This document shows positions 46,027 to 55,153 of a DNA stretch of 64,000 nt, piece after piece; the stretch's first letter is position 1; every line of letters starts with the position of its first letter. The notes beneath the pieces were generated by a model. It did no database searches and was not told the DNA's origin. It worked only from the letters and a program-made list of their open reading frames with translations. Position numbers and translations under genes: made by a program. The stretch comes from Mesorhizobium erdmanii USDA 3471. Its GTDB lineage: Bacteria > Pseudomonadota > Alphaproteobacteria > Rhizobiales > Rhizobiaceae. Location of the stretch: NCBI RefSeq assembly GCF_000472705.1, contig NZ_AXAE01000008.1:1-64000 (forward strand), given 5' to 3'.

Positions 46027-47415
46027 GTGATTGCGGAAACGATTGGATGCGTGAACGTATCGGAAGACGCCGCTGCCCAGGCAAAAAGCGAAACAGTCGC
46101 GACAAGGCGCCAAGGGCGAAAAGGCAATGGACTCGTGTCGGCCGCGACGGCGGTTTTCGGTGGGCTGGCATCCTCCCAAGTGCCGGCTGTCGGGACAGCG
46201 GTATTCGTGGCGGTCGCGGCCGCCGGCTGTGTCGCCGTCGCGCCGGCGCGGGCGGCAGGCGTCATCTGCCAGGATTTCAATGGTGCGGATGGTGGAGCAG
46301 CTTTCGCGCAGACGTCAGGCGGCGGCACGGCATGCGGAAGATCCGCCAATAGCGATGGTGCTCTCTCGACTGCGATCGGCAATGGCGCGGGTGCTTTCGG
46401 GGACAACAGCGTAGCGCTCGGCCTCAACGCGAGCGCCGGTGGACTCGTTTTCGACGTGAACGCGGGCGGCCTGACCACCGACTACAACAATGCGAATACA
46501 ACGGCCATCGGCACCGGAGCCCAGGCCGGCGCCAGCGCGATTGGCCAGGCCAACGCCACGGCGCTTGGTACTTCGGCCCAGGCGAATGCCGGGGACGCGA
46601 CGGCCCTTGGCAGCTCGGCGCAGGCGAACGGCGGCAACGCCACGGCTCTTGGCAACGCGGCCAAGGCAAATGCCGTGAACGCCGTTGCCCTCGGCGCCGA
46701 TGCAACGGCCAACTACGAGGCCTCCATCGCCATCGGCGTTGGCGCGACGACAACGCGCGACAACCAGGTCATGATTGGCACGGGCAACAGCACCTATACG
46801 CTGACCGGCGTCGCTTCGCAGGCGGGCAAGGCCGCGCAAGCCGGTCCCACCTATCTGTTGACGACGGACAGTAGCGGCAATCTGGCCGCGTCGACATTCG
46901 ATGTCGCGACGCTTGCCAACCTGCCGGCACAGGTCGCCCAGAACAGCAGCGATATCGGCACTTTGAACAGCACGGTGAGCAGCCACGCCACCGAACTTGC
47001 AGACCATGAGACGCGCATCACCAACAACACCAACGCCATTGCGGTGCACACCACCGAGATCGCGGACCTTGACACCAGGGTGACCACCAACTCCAGCAAC
47101 ATCACCCAACTCGACGGACGTGTCGGCGCGCTCGAGGCTGGTATCCAGAATCTCGGCGACCAGATCAGCGAAACCCGCACCGAAGCCCGTGCCGGCACCG
47201 CGCTGGCGCTGGCGACGGCGGGGCTGCGTTACGACGACAGGCCTGAAAAACTGTCGCTGGCCGGCGGCTTTGGCTATTTCAAGGGACAATCGGGGCTGGC
47301 GCTCGGTCTTGGTTACAACACCAGCGAGGATTTCCGCCTCAACGCCGCCTTGTCGGCCACCACCAGGCAAGGCGATGTCGGCGTCAGCGTCGGCGCATCG
47401 TGGACGCTGAACTGA
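46027..47415 (+). CDS. YadA-like trimeric autotransporter adhesin
   Basis: A 462-residue trimeric autotransporter. The first 77 residues are a long basic leader with a hydrophobic core (residues 55-76) ending A-R-A-A, the likely signal cut. Residues about 108-255 form a YadA-type head of A-x-A-L/I-G repeats, including four exact 14-residue units (176-231). Residues about 300-385 are a heptad coiled-coil stalk rich in Asn and Thr. Residues about 387-462 are the beta-barrel anchor (A-L-A-L-A-T-A-G-L-R-Y-D-D-R-P-E-K-L-S-L-A-G...). It ends in Leu-Asn, not the usual aromatic residue. GTG 46027 is the start used. Likely surface attachment. Confidence 0.85.
   Translation: MIAETIGCVNVSEDAAAQAKSETVATRRQGRKGNGLVSAATAVFGGLASSQVPAVGTAVFVAVAAAGCVAVAPARAAGVICQDFNGADGGAAFAQTSGGGTACGRSANSDGALSTAIGNGAGAFGDNSVALGLNASAGGLVFDVNAGGLTTDYNNANTTAIGTGAQAGASAIGQANATALGTSAQANAGDATALGSSAQANGGNATALGNAAKANAVNAVALGADATANYEASIAIGVGATTTRDNQVMIGTGNSTYTLTGVASQAGKAAQAGPTYLLTTDSSGNLAASTFDVATLANLPAQVAQNSSDIGTLNSTVSSHATELADHETRITNNTNAIAVHTTEIADLDTRVTTNSSNITQLDGRVGALEAGIQNLGDQISETRTEARAGTALALATAGLRYDDRPEKLSLAGGFGYFKGQSGLALGLGYNTSEDFRLNAALSATTRQGDVGVSVGASWTLN
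46552..46719 (+). repeat. Four tandem 42-bp units in the autotransporter head
   Basis: Codons 176-231 repeat with a period of 14 residues (core N/D-A-T-A-L-G-x-S/A-A-Q/K-A-N), matching turns of the YadA beta-roll. DNA identity between units is high enough to favour slippage or recombination, so copy number may vary between strains. Confidence 0.75.
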
Positions 47416-47534
47416 GGCGGTCGGCGTGATGCGGGGTCTTCGGTTTCGGCGCGGCATGCCTTGCTGGCGCAACAGAGGCGTCTCCGATCTTCAGGGCTTA
47501 TCGAGTGCGAGGGGGCAGGCTTGAAAGAGCCGGC

Positions 47535-47569
47535 GGCGGTCGCGTCCAGGACCTGCGGACGCGACCGCC
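47535..47569 (+). terminator. Strong hairpin after the autotransporter gene
   Basis: A perfect 13-bp GC-rich stem (47535-47547 with 47557-47569) with a 9-base loop, followed by TGTCTTCC. It lies 119 bp after the autotransporter stop and before the next gene's ribosome site. Terminator function is likely but the T-tract is weak. Confidence 0.55.
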
Positions 47570-47617
47570 TGTCTTCCCCGCCCAAGGCTCGGGTTCCGCG
47601 TCAGTTCCAGAGGTGAC

Positions 47618-48247
47618 ATGAAGCGCCGGCGATTTTTCTCAACAGCGCGGATGACGCAGGCCATGGTGACAGGCTTGCTGTCGGCCGGCTTGATGACGGC
47701 ACCCTTGGACGTTGCGGACGCCCAAACCAAAAAGACCGAGAAGGGCGACAAGGTCCATGCCGCTCGCCCGGCCAACATCGACCGCAACGGCGTGCTGATC
47801 CTGATCCGCGGCACGCTGCTGGCGCTCGACCAGGCCAACAAGACCGGCAACTACACCGTGCTGCGCGATCTCGGCTCGCCCAATTTCCAGGCCAACAGCG
47901 CAGCCGGGCTCGGCGACATCTTCGCCAACCAGCGCAAGCAAGCGCTCGACTTCGGCGCTGTAGCGGTGCTCGATCCGCAACTGACCTTGCTGCCCCAGAT
48001 CGAGCCGAACGGCATGCTGCACATGGCCGGGTTTTTCCCGTCGGTGCCAATGCAGGTCAATTTCGAGCTTCTGTTCGAGCCGACGAACCGGCAGTGGAAA
48101 ATCTACGGCGTGTCGGTCAACCTCACCTCGGGAGCGCCGCAGGCGCCCGACACGCCCGTCGCCGAGCAGCAGAAACCGGACGATGCCGGCCTGCCACCGG
48201 ATGCACCCTCGATGGCCGTCCAACCGAAGAAGACAGCAAAACCTTGA
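47618..48247 (+). CDS. Secreted protein of unknown function
   Basis: A 209-residue protein with a basic N terminus, hydrophobic core (residues about 15-27) and probable signal cleavage near A-D-A-Q (about 35). The mature domain (residues 50-155) has a compact alpha-beta pattern with L-I-R-G-T-L-L-A-L-D-Q-A-N-K-T-G-N-Y-T-V and F-E-L-L-F-E, resembling small periplasmic proteins in alphaproteobacteria. The tail is Pro/Lys-rich and probably disordered. AGAGGTG precedes ATG 47618. Family not named. Confidence 0.75.
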   Translation: MKRRRFFSTARMTQAMVTGLLSAGLMTAPLDVADAQTKKTEKGDKVHAARPANIDRNGVLILIRGTLLALDQANKTGNYTVLRDLGSPNFQANSAAGLGDIFANQRKQALDFGAVAVLDPQLTLLPQIEPNGMLHMAGFFPSVPMQVNFELLFEPTNRQWKIYGVSVNLTSGAPQAPDTPVAEQQKPDDAGLPPDAPSMAVQPKKTAKP

Positions 48248-48271
48248 AGCGGCATGCGCATTCAGCCGCCA

Positions 48272-48916
48272 CTACGACAGCAACCCGATGCGCAGGGCGC
48301 TGGCCAGCAGTGACAGCGCGAAGACGAACAGGCCCGAACTGAAGACAAGATTGACGGTGCGCAGCCCGCGCGCGCTCAGCCGCTTGCGCAGATGGTTGGT
48401 GGCCAGCGTCAGTGTTGTCCACCAGGCCGCCGAGCCGAGCAGCACGCCGGCCGAGACAAGCGCCAGGGTTTGCCAGGACGGCATGCCGGCCCCCAGTATC
48501 CCCGGTGTGAGGGTGAAGAAGCCGAGCAGCGTCATCGGATTGCCCAGCGTCCAGATCAGCCCCGTCACATAGGCCCGGCCCGATGGCATGCGCCGCTGCA
48601 GGGCGCTGTCCAGCGACGGCGTCAGCCGCGCCGCCGTCACCGCCATGTAGAGCAGGAACAGGCCGGCGCAGAGCTGCAGCAGCATGTGCCAGCCGATCAG
48701 CAAATGCGCCACCGCCCCAAGCCCGGCGGCGGCGATGGAGGCGTAGACCGAGTGGGTGGTCGCCGCCCCGTAGCCGGTGGCCAGACCCGGCGCGATGCCG
48801 CCCGCGATCGTGCGCTGCACGCATAGGAGGCCGGTGGGACCGATGGGAGCCGCGACCGCGAACCCCAGCAAGGCCCCACGCATCGCACTGAGGAAAAGGT
48901 CTGCTGTACCCGACAT
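48272..48916 (-). CDS. LysE-family exporter
   Basis: A 214-residue membrane protein with about six segments. The family pattern is clear: G-F-A-V-A-A-P-I-G-P-T-G-L-L-C near residue 19 and W-T-L-G-N-P-M-T-L-L-G-F-F in the middle. LysE/RhtB proteins export amino acids or similar small molecules. ATG 48916 gives the normal family length; a frame of 52 more codons upstream looks noncoding. It is convergent with the secreted protein gene. Substrate unknown. Confidence 0.85.
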   Translation of the reverse strand: MSGTADLFLSAMRGALLGFAVAAPIGPTGLLCVQRTIAGGIAPGLATGYGAATTHSVYASIAAAGLGAVAHLLIGWHMLLQLCAGLFLLYMAVTAARLTPSLDSALQRRMPSGRAYVTGLIWTLGNPMTLLGFFTLTPGILGAGMPSWQTLALVSAGVLLGSAAWWTTLTLATNHLRKRLSARGLRTVNLVFSSGLFVFALSLLASALRIGLLS

Positions 48917-49457
48917 GCGAACAGATATTCCGTTGGCCGCACGTCGTCGGGGTTCAGAGCCAGGCACCAGCCTGGGCCAGATGCTGGCCAAGGCCGGCAA
49001 CGGTCGCCCCGCTTTCGTGAGCTGCTTCGACATTCTTCCGGCAAGACGGCTGTTGGCGGGGCTGACAAGCACGTCGTCTTGAAGCTTCTCTCCAAGTATT
49101 AGCTAGATGTAATGTTTCCGCGCGTATAGGCGCCGCTCAGTTCGGTGAGTTTAAGACCTGACTAATGTGCCGACGCACTACTGGCGGCGGAGAAATCTGC
49201 AATTCCCCTGATGCGCGTCACGTGCCCTTGACTCAGTCCAACCTCAAGCCGATGCACCCAACCACAAATGAGCCATCGCGGCGTCCACCATTTGGATTAG
49301 GCTCGACTCCCAGCTTCTGTTTTTTACTGATTTTCCGTTGGCGTTCGGTGCGGCAAGTTCGGGTGGCCGCTTTCAACCGGGTTTCGTGCGGTCATTTGAC
49401 TGCATACAGGAATTCAAGTATCCGGAGGCTGTCAAACAGGAAGGCCAGACCGGAACG
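48917..49457. other. Gap without recognisable genes
   Basis: About 540 bp between a leftward exporter gene and a rightward catabolic operon. Short frames exist but none has a ribosome site, codon bias or a familiar domain. Both promoters must lie here. Confidence 0.4.
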
Positions 49458-50180
49458 ATGTCAACTGCTGAAATGGCCATGCGTGAGGATCTGGCGGCGG
49501 CTTATCGGCTGATCGCCCGGTTCGGAATGGACGATATCATCCACACGCACATTTCCGCGCGTCTGCCCGAAGCGCCGGAACTCCTGCTGATCAATCGTTA
49601 CGGTGATCTTTTTCGAGAAGTCACGCCGGAATCGCTGGCGGTGATCGACCACCATGGTCAGCAGATGCGTGGCCAGCAGGTGCCGATCAACACCGCGGGT
49701 ATCGTCATCCACACGGCGGTCCACGCCGCGCGCCCTGATGCGATCTGCGTCATGCATACGCATACCGCGGCCGGCGTTGCGGTCAGTTGCCTCGAGGAGG
49801 GGCTTCTGCCGCTCAACCAGACGTCGCTGCTCTTCTACGGGCAGGTCGGTTATCATGAATTCGAGGGCATCGCGCTCGATCCCGGCGAGCAGGAGCGCCT
49901 GGTCGCCGATCTCGGTGCCAATCGCGCCATGATCCTGAGAAACCATGGGCTGTTGACCGTCGGACGATCTGTTGGAGAGGCTTTTGCCCTGATGTACAAC
50001 CTCGAGCAGGCGTGCCGGATCCAACTTTCCGTATTGGGCAGCGGGCGCCCCATCCATCTGCCCAGCAAGGAAGTGTGCGAGCGCACCGCCAGGCAGTATG
50101 AAGCGGATCCGGACGGCGCCGCGGAGCTGGAATGGCTGGCGCTGCGCCGGCTTGCCGGAATGCCCGTCGACGGGCATTGA
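49458..50180 (+). CDS. Class II aldolase/adducin-family protein
   Basis: A 240-residue class II aldolase-fold protein. Zinc ligands are consistent with H-T-H (residues 29-31 region), V-M-H-T-H-T-A-A-G and the late R-N-H-G-L-L-T-V-G. Members include fuculose-phosphate aldolase, ribulose-phosphate epimerase and many uncharacterised hydroxyacid-related enzymes. The frame is open 40 codons upstream; ATG 49458 with GGA in front gives the normal N terminus. The next gene starts 3 bp after its stop. Confidence 0.83.
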   Translation: MSTAEMAMREDLAAAYRLIARFGMDDIIHTHISARLPEAPELLLINRYGDLFREVTPESLAVIDHHGQQMRGQQVPINTAGIVIHTAVHAARPDAICVMHTHTAAGVAVSCLEEGLLPLNQTSLLFYGQVGYHEFEGIALDPGEQERLVADLGANRAMILRNHGLLTVGRSVGEAFALMYNLEQACRIQLSVLGSGRPIHLPSKEVCERTARQYEADPDGAAELEWLALRRLAGMPVDGH

Positions 50181-50183
50181 TCC

Positions 50184-51125
50184 ATGCGGATCGTCGTCGC
50201 CGATCCGCTTGCCTACAGTGATTCATTCGAGCGCGCATTGCGTGCAGCGCTTCCATCGGCGGACTTCGTCCGATGGCCTGATCTGGCGGATGGCGCGGAA
50301 TACGATCTTTTGGTTGCCTGGCATCTGCCCAAGGAGATGATCGCGCTGCCGCGCTCGCTGCGCGCCGTCTTCTGCTTCGGCGCGGGAACGGATCAGCTTC
50401 TCGGTGATCCCCGTATCCCGGCCGATCTCCCGATCGCGCGCCTGCAGGATCAAGGCCAGGCCGAGCAACTGCTGGACTATGCGATGCATGCGGTCTTCAC
50501 GCGCCTGCATGACGACATCGTCATCAGAGCGGACCAGCATGCCCGCCTGTGGCGCCAGCCCGATCGTCAGAACCGGACACGTGGGTCGCTGCGGACGGCT
50601 GTCCTTGGGCTGGGTCCGCTCGGCATGCATGTCGCGCAAGGGCTTTCGGCTGCCGGCTTCCCGGTATCCGCCTGGTCGCGAAGCGCCCGCAGCATCGAAG
50701 GCGTCGCCTGTCTGCATGGCGCCGACGGGCTCGGCGCCTGTGTCGACGGCGCCGACGTGGTGGTCAATCTGCTGCCCTCCAGGCCGGAGACGAAGGGCAT
50801 ATTGTCGGACCGCTTGTTTTCCCGCCTGGCGCCCGGCGCCTATGTCGTCAATCTCGGCCGGGGCGATCACCTCGACGAGGAGGCGTTGCGCGCCGGCCTC
50901 GATCGAGATTGGGTCGGCGCGGCGTGGCTGGACGTCTTTCCCGTCGAGCCACTCCCGGCCGAACACTGGTTCTGGGGGCACGAACGCGTCCGGCTGACGC
51001 CTCATCGCGCCGGCCTGCCGACGCCACGGGGTGCCGCGGCGTCCATCACCGCCGTCGTTGCGGCGCTGGAAAGTGGGCGCCCGCTTCCGGGATTGGTTAG
51101 ACCTGGGAGAATGATCGGAAATTGA
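50184..51125 (+). CDS. D-2-hydroxyacid dehydrogenase (GhrA-like)
   Basis: A 313-residue D-isomer-specific 2-hydroxyacid dehydrogenase. The Rossmann motif is V-L-G-L-G-P-L-G-M-H-V-A. Catalytic residues are the Arg in N-L-G-R-G-D, an acidic residue in the D-V-F-P-V-E-P block, and the His in L-T-P-H-R-A-G. The closest familiar group is glyoxylate/hydroxypyruvate reductase A. It follows the aldolase-like gene by 3 bp, so they form one transcript. Confidence 0.87.
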   Translation: MRIVVADPLAYSDSFERALRAALPSADFVRWPDLADGAEYDLLVAWHLPKEMIALPRSLRAVFCFGAGTDQLLGDPRIPADLPIARLQDQGQAEQLLDYAMHAVFTRLHDDIVIRADQHARLWRQPDRQNRTRGSLRTAVLGLGPLGMHVAQGLSAAGFPVSAWSRSARSIEGVACLHGADGLGACVDGADVVVNLLPSRPETKGILSDRLFSRLAPGAYVVNLGRGDHLDEEALRAGLDRDWVGAAWLDVFPVEPLPAEHWFWGHERVRLTPHRAGLPTPRGAAASITAVVAALESGRPLPGLVRPGRMIGN

Positions 51126-51191
51126 GCCGATCTCGCAGCTGCACAGAAAATGTGCTTGACTCGAAATGAGCCTGAATGCCAGCATACAGCC

Positions 51192-51905
51192 ATGCTGAAA
51201 TTGAGCGCCACACTCCTGCCGGATCAGAACGAGCGTCGAAACACGATCTCGGCGAAGGCCTATGTCGAGCTGCGCGAGGCGATCATCACCGCCCGCGTTC
51301 CGCCCGGTGCCAATATCTCGGAAACGGATGTCGCCCAGTCGCTCGGCATCAGCCGCACCCCAGTGCGCGAGGCATTCACGCGGCTCTTCGACGAGGGCCT
51401 GATCGAGATTTCACCCCAGACCGGCACCCGCGTCTCGCTGATCGACATGGCGCGCGTCCGCGAGGCGGTGTTCATCCGCTCCACGCTTGAAAGCGCTGTC
51501 ATCGCCAACGCCGGCATCAGGCCCGATCCGGCCATGCTGGACGAGATCGAACTGTCGCTTCGGGCGCAGGAGCGTCTTGTCCACGGCGATGACATGGGCG
51601 CCTTGCACCGCGCCGACATGGCCTTCCATGCAGGCCTGCTCGGCGCTTTCGCGCATCCGCGGGCGTGGACGGCATGCCAGCACGTTTCGGCCGACATGAT
51701 GCGCGTCCAGTTCCTGATCGGTATGAAGCCGGATCATATCCGCTCGATCATCGCCGAGCACCGCGCGATTTTCGACGCGGTCCGGGCCGGCGATATGGGC
51801 GAGGGCGCACGGCTCATCGCGGCGCACATCCGCAATACGGACCTGGATCAGGTTGCCCTGAAGCGAGAGCATCAGGAATTCTTCCGGACCGGAGACCTTT
51901 CGTGA
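51192..51905 (+). CDS. GntR-family regulator (FadR/FCD subfamily)
   Basis: A 237-residue regulator with winged helix at residues about 20-85 (I-S-E-T-D-V-A-Q-S-L-G-I-S-R-T-P-V-R-E-A-F) and a helical FCD domain with probable metal ligands in H-R-A-D-M-A-F-H and the final A-A-H-I motif. FCD regulators sense small carboxylates. The ATG at 51192 is used; a longer frame begins at 51150. Same strand as the aldolase and dehydrogenase genes, 66 bp after them. Confidence 0.87.
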   Translation: MLKLSATLLPDQNERRNTISAKAYVELREAIITARVPPGANISETDVAQSLGISRTPVREAFTRLFDEGLIEISPQTGTRVSLIDMARVREAVFIRSTLESAVIANAGIRPDPAMLDEIELSLRAQERLVHGDDMGALHRADMAFHAGLLGAFAHPRAWTACQHVSADMMRVQFLIGMKPDHIRSIIAEHRAIFDAVRAGDMGEGARLIAAHIRNTDLDQVALKREHQEFFRTGDLS

Positions 51906-52023
51906 ACGCCGCCGTCGCCCGCTCGCGTTTCGACGCGGAGGCGTTCCGAGACTTTTTTTGGCCGGTTATGAAACCGGTTTACTGAAATGGATATCCGCGC
52001 ATGTCTCGCGGGAGTGGGGCCGC

Positions 52024-53130
52024 TTGTCGGGAAGGTTGAAAGTCACCATTCGCGACGTCGCGCGGGCAGCCGGGGTGTCCGTCACGTCCGTTTCGCGTCA
52101 TCTCAATGGGCAGATCAGCCTGCCGGAGCCGACGGCCAGCCGCATCGGGCAGGCGGCGGAACGCCTCGGCTATCGGCCCAACGCCATTGCCCGCAGGCTC
52201 AACAGCGGCAAGAGCGAGACGCTCGGTCTCATCACCGCCGACATTGCCTATCCGCTGTTCGCCGAGATCGCCAGCGCGTCGGAGGCCGAGGCCGCGAGGC
52301 ACGGCTACAATCTCCTGATGTTCAACAGCCGCAACTTGGTGGAGAAGGAAGTCTCCTTCCTGTCGCGCATCGAGGACCGGCAGGTCGACGGCATCCTGCT
52401 TCTCACCAACCACCACGATGACGGGCGGCTCCTGCGGCGGATCAACGAGACCGGAAACGTCGTGCTCCTCGACGAGGACGTGCCGGGTGCGAAGGCGCCA
52501 CGACTGTTCGCCGACAACGTCAATGGCGGCCTCCTGGCGACACGTCATCTGATAGCGCGCGGCCATACCCGCATCGCCGCCATCGGCGGGCCGAGGGGGC
52601 TTCTCAGCACCACCGAACGCCTCGACGGCTTTACGCGGGCGCTTGGCGAGGTCGGTCTTCATGCAGATCCCGCACTGCTGAGGTTCTGTGAATACGAGGA
52701 GGCGCCCGCCTCGATCGCGTTTCTCGACCTTCTGCAGCAGGACGAGCCGCCGACCGCGATCTTCACCTTCGGCGACATGCTGGCCACCGGCGCCATGCGG
52801 GCCGCACGGCAGGCCGGCATCCGCATTCCAGACGACATTTCGCTCGTCTCCTTCGACGATATCCACAATGCGGACCTGCTCGCGCCGGCGCTGACTACGG
52901 TACGTCAGTCGGCGGCTGAGTTCGGCACGCGTGGCGTCAACATGCTGATCGATTTCATCAGCGGCGGGAAAATCGAAACGGTGATCGAACGGGTCGGCGT
53001 CGAACTCGTCATACGCGGCTCGGTCGCACCGCCACACAGCCGTCCATCAGGACGTTCGACAAGGCACACCGGTTCCGGAAGCCCTGATGGGCTCCCGGTG
53101 TCGGCCAGGGAGGAAGAACCAAAAAAATAG
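52024..53130 (+). CDS. LacI-family regulator
   Basis: A 368-residue LacI/GalR regulator. The DNA-binding head is T-I-R-D-V-A-R-A-A-G-V-S-V-T-S-V-S-R-H-L-N-G, followed by the hinge helix R-P-N-A-I-A-R-R-L and the type 1 periplasmic-binding-like core. Start is probably TTG 52024, nine bases after GGAG; no ATG fits. The last 35 residues run past the usual C terminus and look disordered. It lies 31 bp before the binding-protein gene of an ABC importer, its probable target. Confidence 0.85.
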   Translation: MSGRLKVTIRDVARAAGVSVTSVSRHLNGQISLPEPTASRIGQAAERLGYRPNAIARRLNSGKSETLGLITADIAYPLFAEIASASEAEAARHGYNLLMFNSRNLVEKEVSFLSRIEDRQVDGILLLTNHHDDGRLLRRINETGNVVLLDEDVPGAKAPRLFADNVNGGLLATRHLIARGHTRIAAIGGPRGLLSTTERLDGFTRALGEVGLHADPALLRFCEYEEAPASIAFLDLLQQDEPPTAIFTFGDMLATGAMRAARQAGIRIPDDISLVSFDDIHNADLLAPALTTVRQSAAEFGTRGVNMLIDFISGGKIETVIERVGVELVIRGSVAPPHSRPSGRSTRHTGSGSPDGLPVSAREEEPKK

Positions 53131-53161
53131 CAACTTCCGCGGACGTGAAAGGGGAACAGAC

Positions 53162-54265
53162 ATGTCCAACAATCGCTTTGGTCAAGACGCAGCGTTGATT
53201 GCGCTTGATAAGTTCAGAACAGGGAAGATCGATCGCCGAGGCTTCATGACCGCCATGGCCGGGCTTGGTCTCGCGGTCGCCTTCAGGCCGGGGCGGGCTT
53301 CCGCCGCGGTGTCGGAAATCGTCGTCTGCAACTGGGGCGGTGCTGCGCTCGAAGCCTTTCAGAAGGCCTATGGCGCGCCGTTCAAGGCCAAGTCCGGCAT
53401 CGAGGTCGTCGTCGACGGCACCGGCCCGGCGACCGGTGCGATCCGCGCCATGGTCGATTCCAAGAACGTCACCTGGGATGCCACGGATGGCGGCATGACG
53501 GACGCCGTGGTGCTCGGCAAGGGCGGCTATGTCGAACCGATCGACTATTCGATCGTCGACAAGTCGCTTGTCGGCGAAGGCCTCGCGGCCGAATTCGGCA
53601 TCTGCAACTACACCTACTCCAACGTGCTGGCCTATGACGCCAAGAAGGTCGGCGCCACGGCGCCTTCAAGCTGGAACGACTTCTTCGATCTCGAGAAGTT
53701 TCCCGGCAAGCGCACCATGTGCAAGTGGATCCAGGGGCAGCTCGAAGCCGTGCTGCTGGCCGATGGCGTCAAGCCGGAAGAGATCTACCCGCTCGACGTC
53801 GATCGTGCCTTCAAGAAGCTCGAGCCGCTGCTGCCTCACCTGATTTTCTGGGAGTCGGGCGCGCAGAGCCAGCAACTCTTCCGTGACGGAGAGGTGGTCA
53901 TGGGCAATATCTGGCATACGCGCGCCAACCTGTTGCGCAAGGAAAACCCGGACTACACCTGGACCTGGAACCAGAACCTGATGTTCGCCAGCGCTTGGTC
54001 GGTGCCGAAGGGCAATCCGGCCGGCAAGAAGGTCTTCGACTTCATCAATTCGTCGATGGACCCTGAAGGCCAGGTGACGCTGCTGCGCATCATGGGCAAC
54101 GGCCCGTCCAACCCGAAGGCGCTGGCGCTGATGACCGCCGAGGACAAGGCTGTCTATTCGCTGGCCCCCGAGAACGCCAAGACGGGTCTGCCCATCTCGG
54201 CGCAATACTATGCCGACAACGAGGCCGAACTGCAGAACAAGTTCCTCGACTTCATCTCACGCTAA
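53162..54265 (+). CDS. ABC transporter substrate-binding protein (polyamine-type, Tat signal)
   Basis: A 367-residue periplasmic binding protein of the spermidine/putrescine-binding type. The leader has D-R-R-G-F-M-T-A followed by a hydrophobic stretch and A-S-A, a twin-arginine-like signal near residues 22-50. The mature domain contains V-C-N-W-G-G, W-D-A-T-D-G-G and G-N-I-W-H-T-R, fitting the PotD-like fold. ATG 53162 follows AAGGGGAA. It opens an importer operon with two permeases and an ATPase. Ligand unknown; a cationic or amino compound is typical for the class. Confidence 0.87.
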   Translation: MSNNRFGQDAALIALDKFRTGKIDRRGFMTAMAGLGLAVAFRPGRASAAVSEIVVCNWGGAALEAFQKAYGAPFKAKSGIEVVVDGTGPATGAIRAMVDSKNVTWDATDGGMTDAVVLGKGGYVEPIDYSIVDKSLVGEGLAAEFGICNYTYSNVLAYDAKKVGATAPSSWNDFFDLEKFPGKRTMCKWIQGQLEAVLLADGVKPEEIYPLDVDRAFKKLEPLLPHLIFWESGAQSQQLFRDGEVVMGNIWHTRANLLRKENPDYTWTWNQNLMFASAWSVPKGNPAGKKVFDFINSSMDPEGQVTLLRIMGNGPSNPKALALMTAEDKAVYSLAPENAKTGLPISAQYYADNEAELQNKFLDFISR

Positions 54266-54277
54266 CATCGGAGACCT

Positions 54278-54300
54278 ACCACCGGCCAACAGCCGGTGGT
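54278..54300 (+). other. Stem-loop between binding-protein and permease genes
   Basis: ACCACCGGC (54278-54286), CAACA, GCCGGTGGT (54292-54300) is a perfect 9-bp stem 12 bp after the binding-protein stop and overlapping the ribosome-site region of the permease. Such hairpins often protect the upstream mRNA and lower expression of the permease part. Confidence 0.6.
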
Positions 54301-54313
54301 GGTTCGAAACACC

Positions 54314-55153
54314 ATGACGTCATTCCAGCGTTGGGCCTTCTGCCTGACGGTGCCGGCGGCGCTTTTGACTCTGTGTCTCTACGTGCTGCCCATCCTTCAG
54401 GTGCTGGCGCTCAGTTTCACCGAGCCGACCCTCGGCTTCGGCAATTATGTGGCTCTGTTTCACAACGCCGCGATCGGACGCGTCGTGCGTACGACCGTCA
54501 TCGTCTCGGCGGTGACGACCGTTCTTACGATCGTCATGAGCTATGCCGTCGCCTTCGCGCTGGTTCATATGCCGCCAGCGCCGCGCCGCGTCGCGCTGTT
54601 CATGGTCATGGTGCCGTTCTGGATATCGGTGCTGGTGCGCGCCTTTGCCTGGATCACCATCCTGCGCCGCAATGGCGTGCTCAACTCGGCCCTCGTGGGC
54701 AGCGGAGCCGTCAGCGAGCCTCTTGAACTGGTCTACAACCAGTTTGGGGTCATCGTCGGCATGGTGCATTACATGATGCCCTTCGCCATCATGCTGCTCT
54801 ATGCGAACCTGTCGGAGATCGACCTCAGGATCATCCAGGCGGCGCGGTCGCTTGGCGCGCGCCCGGTCACCATCTTCTTTCGCGTCTGGTTGCCGCTCAG
54901 CGTGCCCGGCCTGGCAATCGCCGGCCTGTTCATCGTCATTTTCTCGCTCGGCTTCCTCGTCACGCCGGCGATCCTCGGCGCCGGCAGGGTGCTGATGGTC
55001 GCCGAATACATTTCCGTTCAGATATCCTCGACCCTGCGCTGGGGCGTGGCGACGGCGCTGTCGACGATGCTCCTGCTCGTCGTCGGCATCCTTGTCGCGC
55101 TGGCCATGCGCAGCCCGGCGTTGCGTGCGGCCTTCGAAGGTGGCCGAAAATGA
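54314..55153 (+). CDS. ABC transporter permease, subunit 1
   Basis: A 279-residue permease with six membrane segments and the E-A-A-type loop (I-I-Q-A-A-R-S-L-G-A-R-P-V-T-I-F-F-R-V-W-L-P) of PotB-like proteins. ATG 54314 is chosen; GTG 54296 in the same frame lies inside the stem-loop. Its stop overlaps the next start (ATGA, 55150-55153). Confidence 0.88.
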   Translation: MTSFQRWAFCLTVPAALLTLCLYVLPILQVLALSFTEPTLGFGNYVALFHNAAIGRVVRTTVIVSAVTTVLTIVMSYAVAFALVHMPPAPRRVALFMVMVPFWISVLVRAFAWITILRRNGVLNSALVGSGAVSEPLELVYNQFGVIVGMVHYMMPFAIMLLYANLSEIDLRIIQAARSLGARPVTIFFRVWLPLSVPGLAIAGLFIVIFSLGFLVTPAILGAGRVLMVAEYISVQISSTLRWGVATALSTMLLLVVGILVALAMRSPALRAAFEGGRK

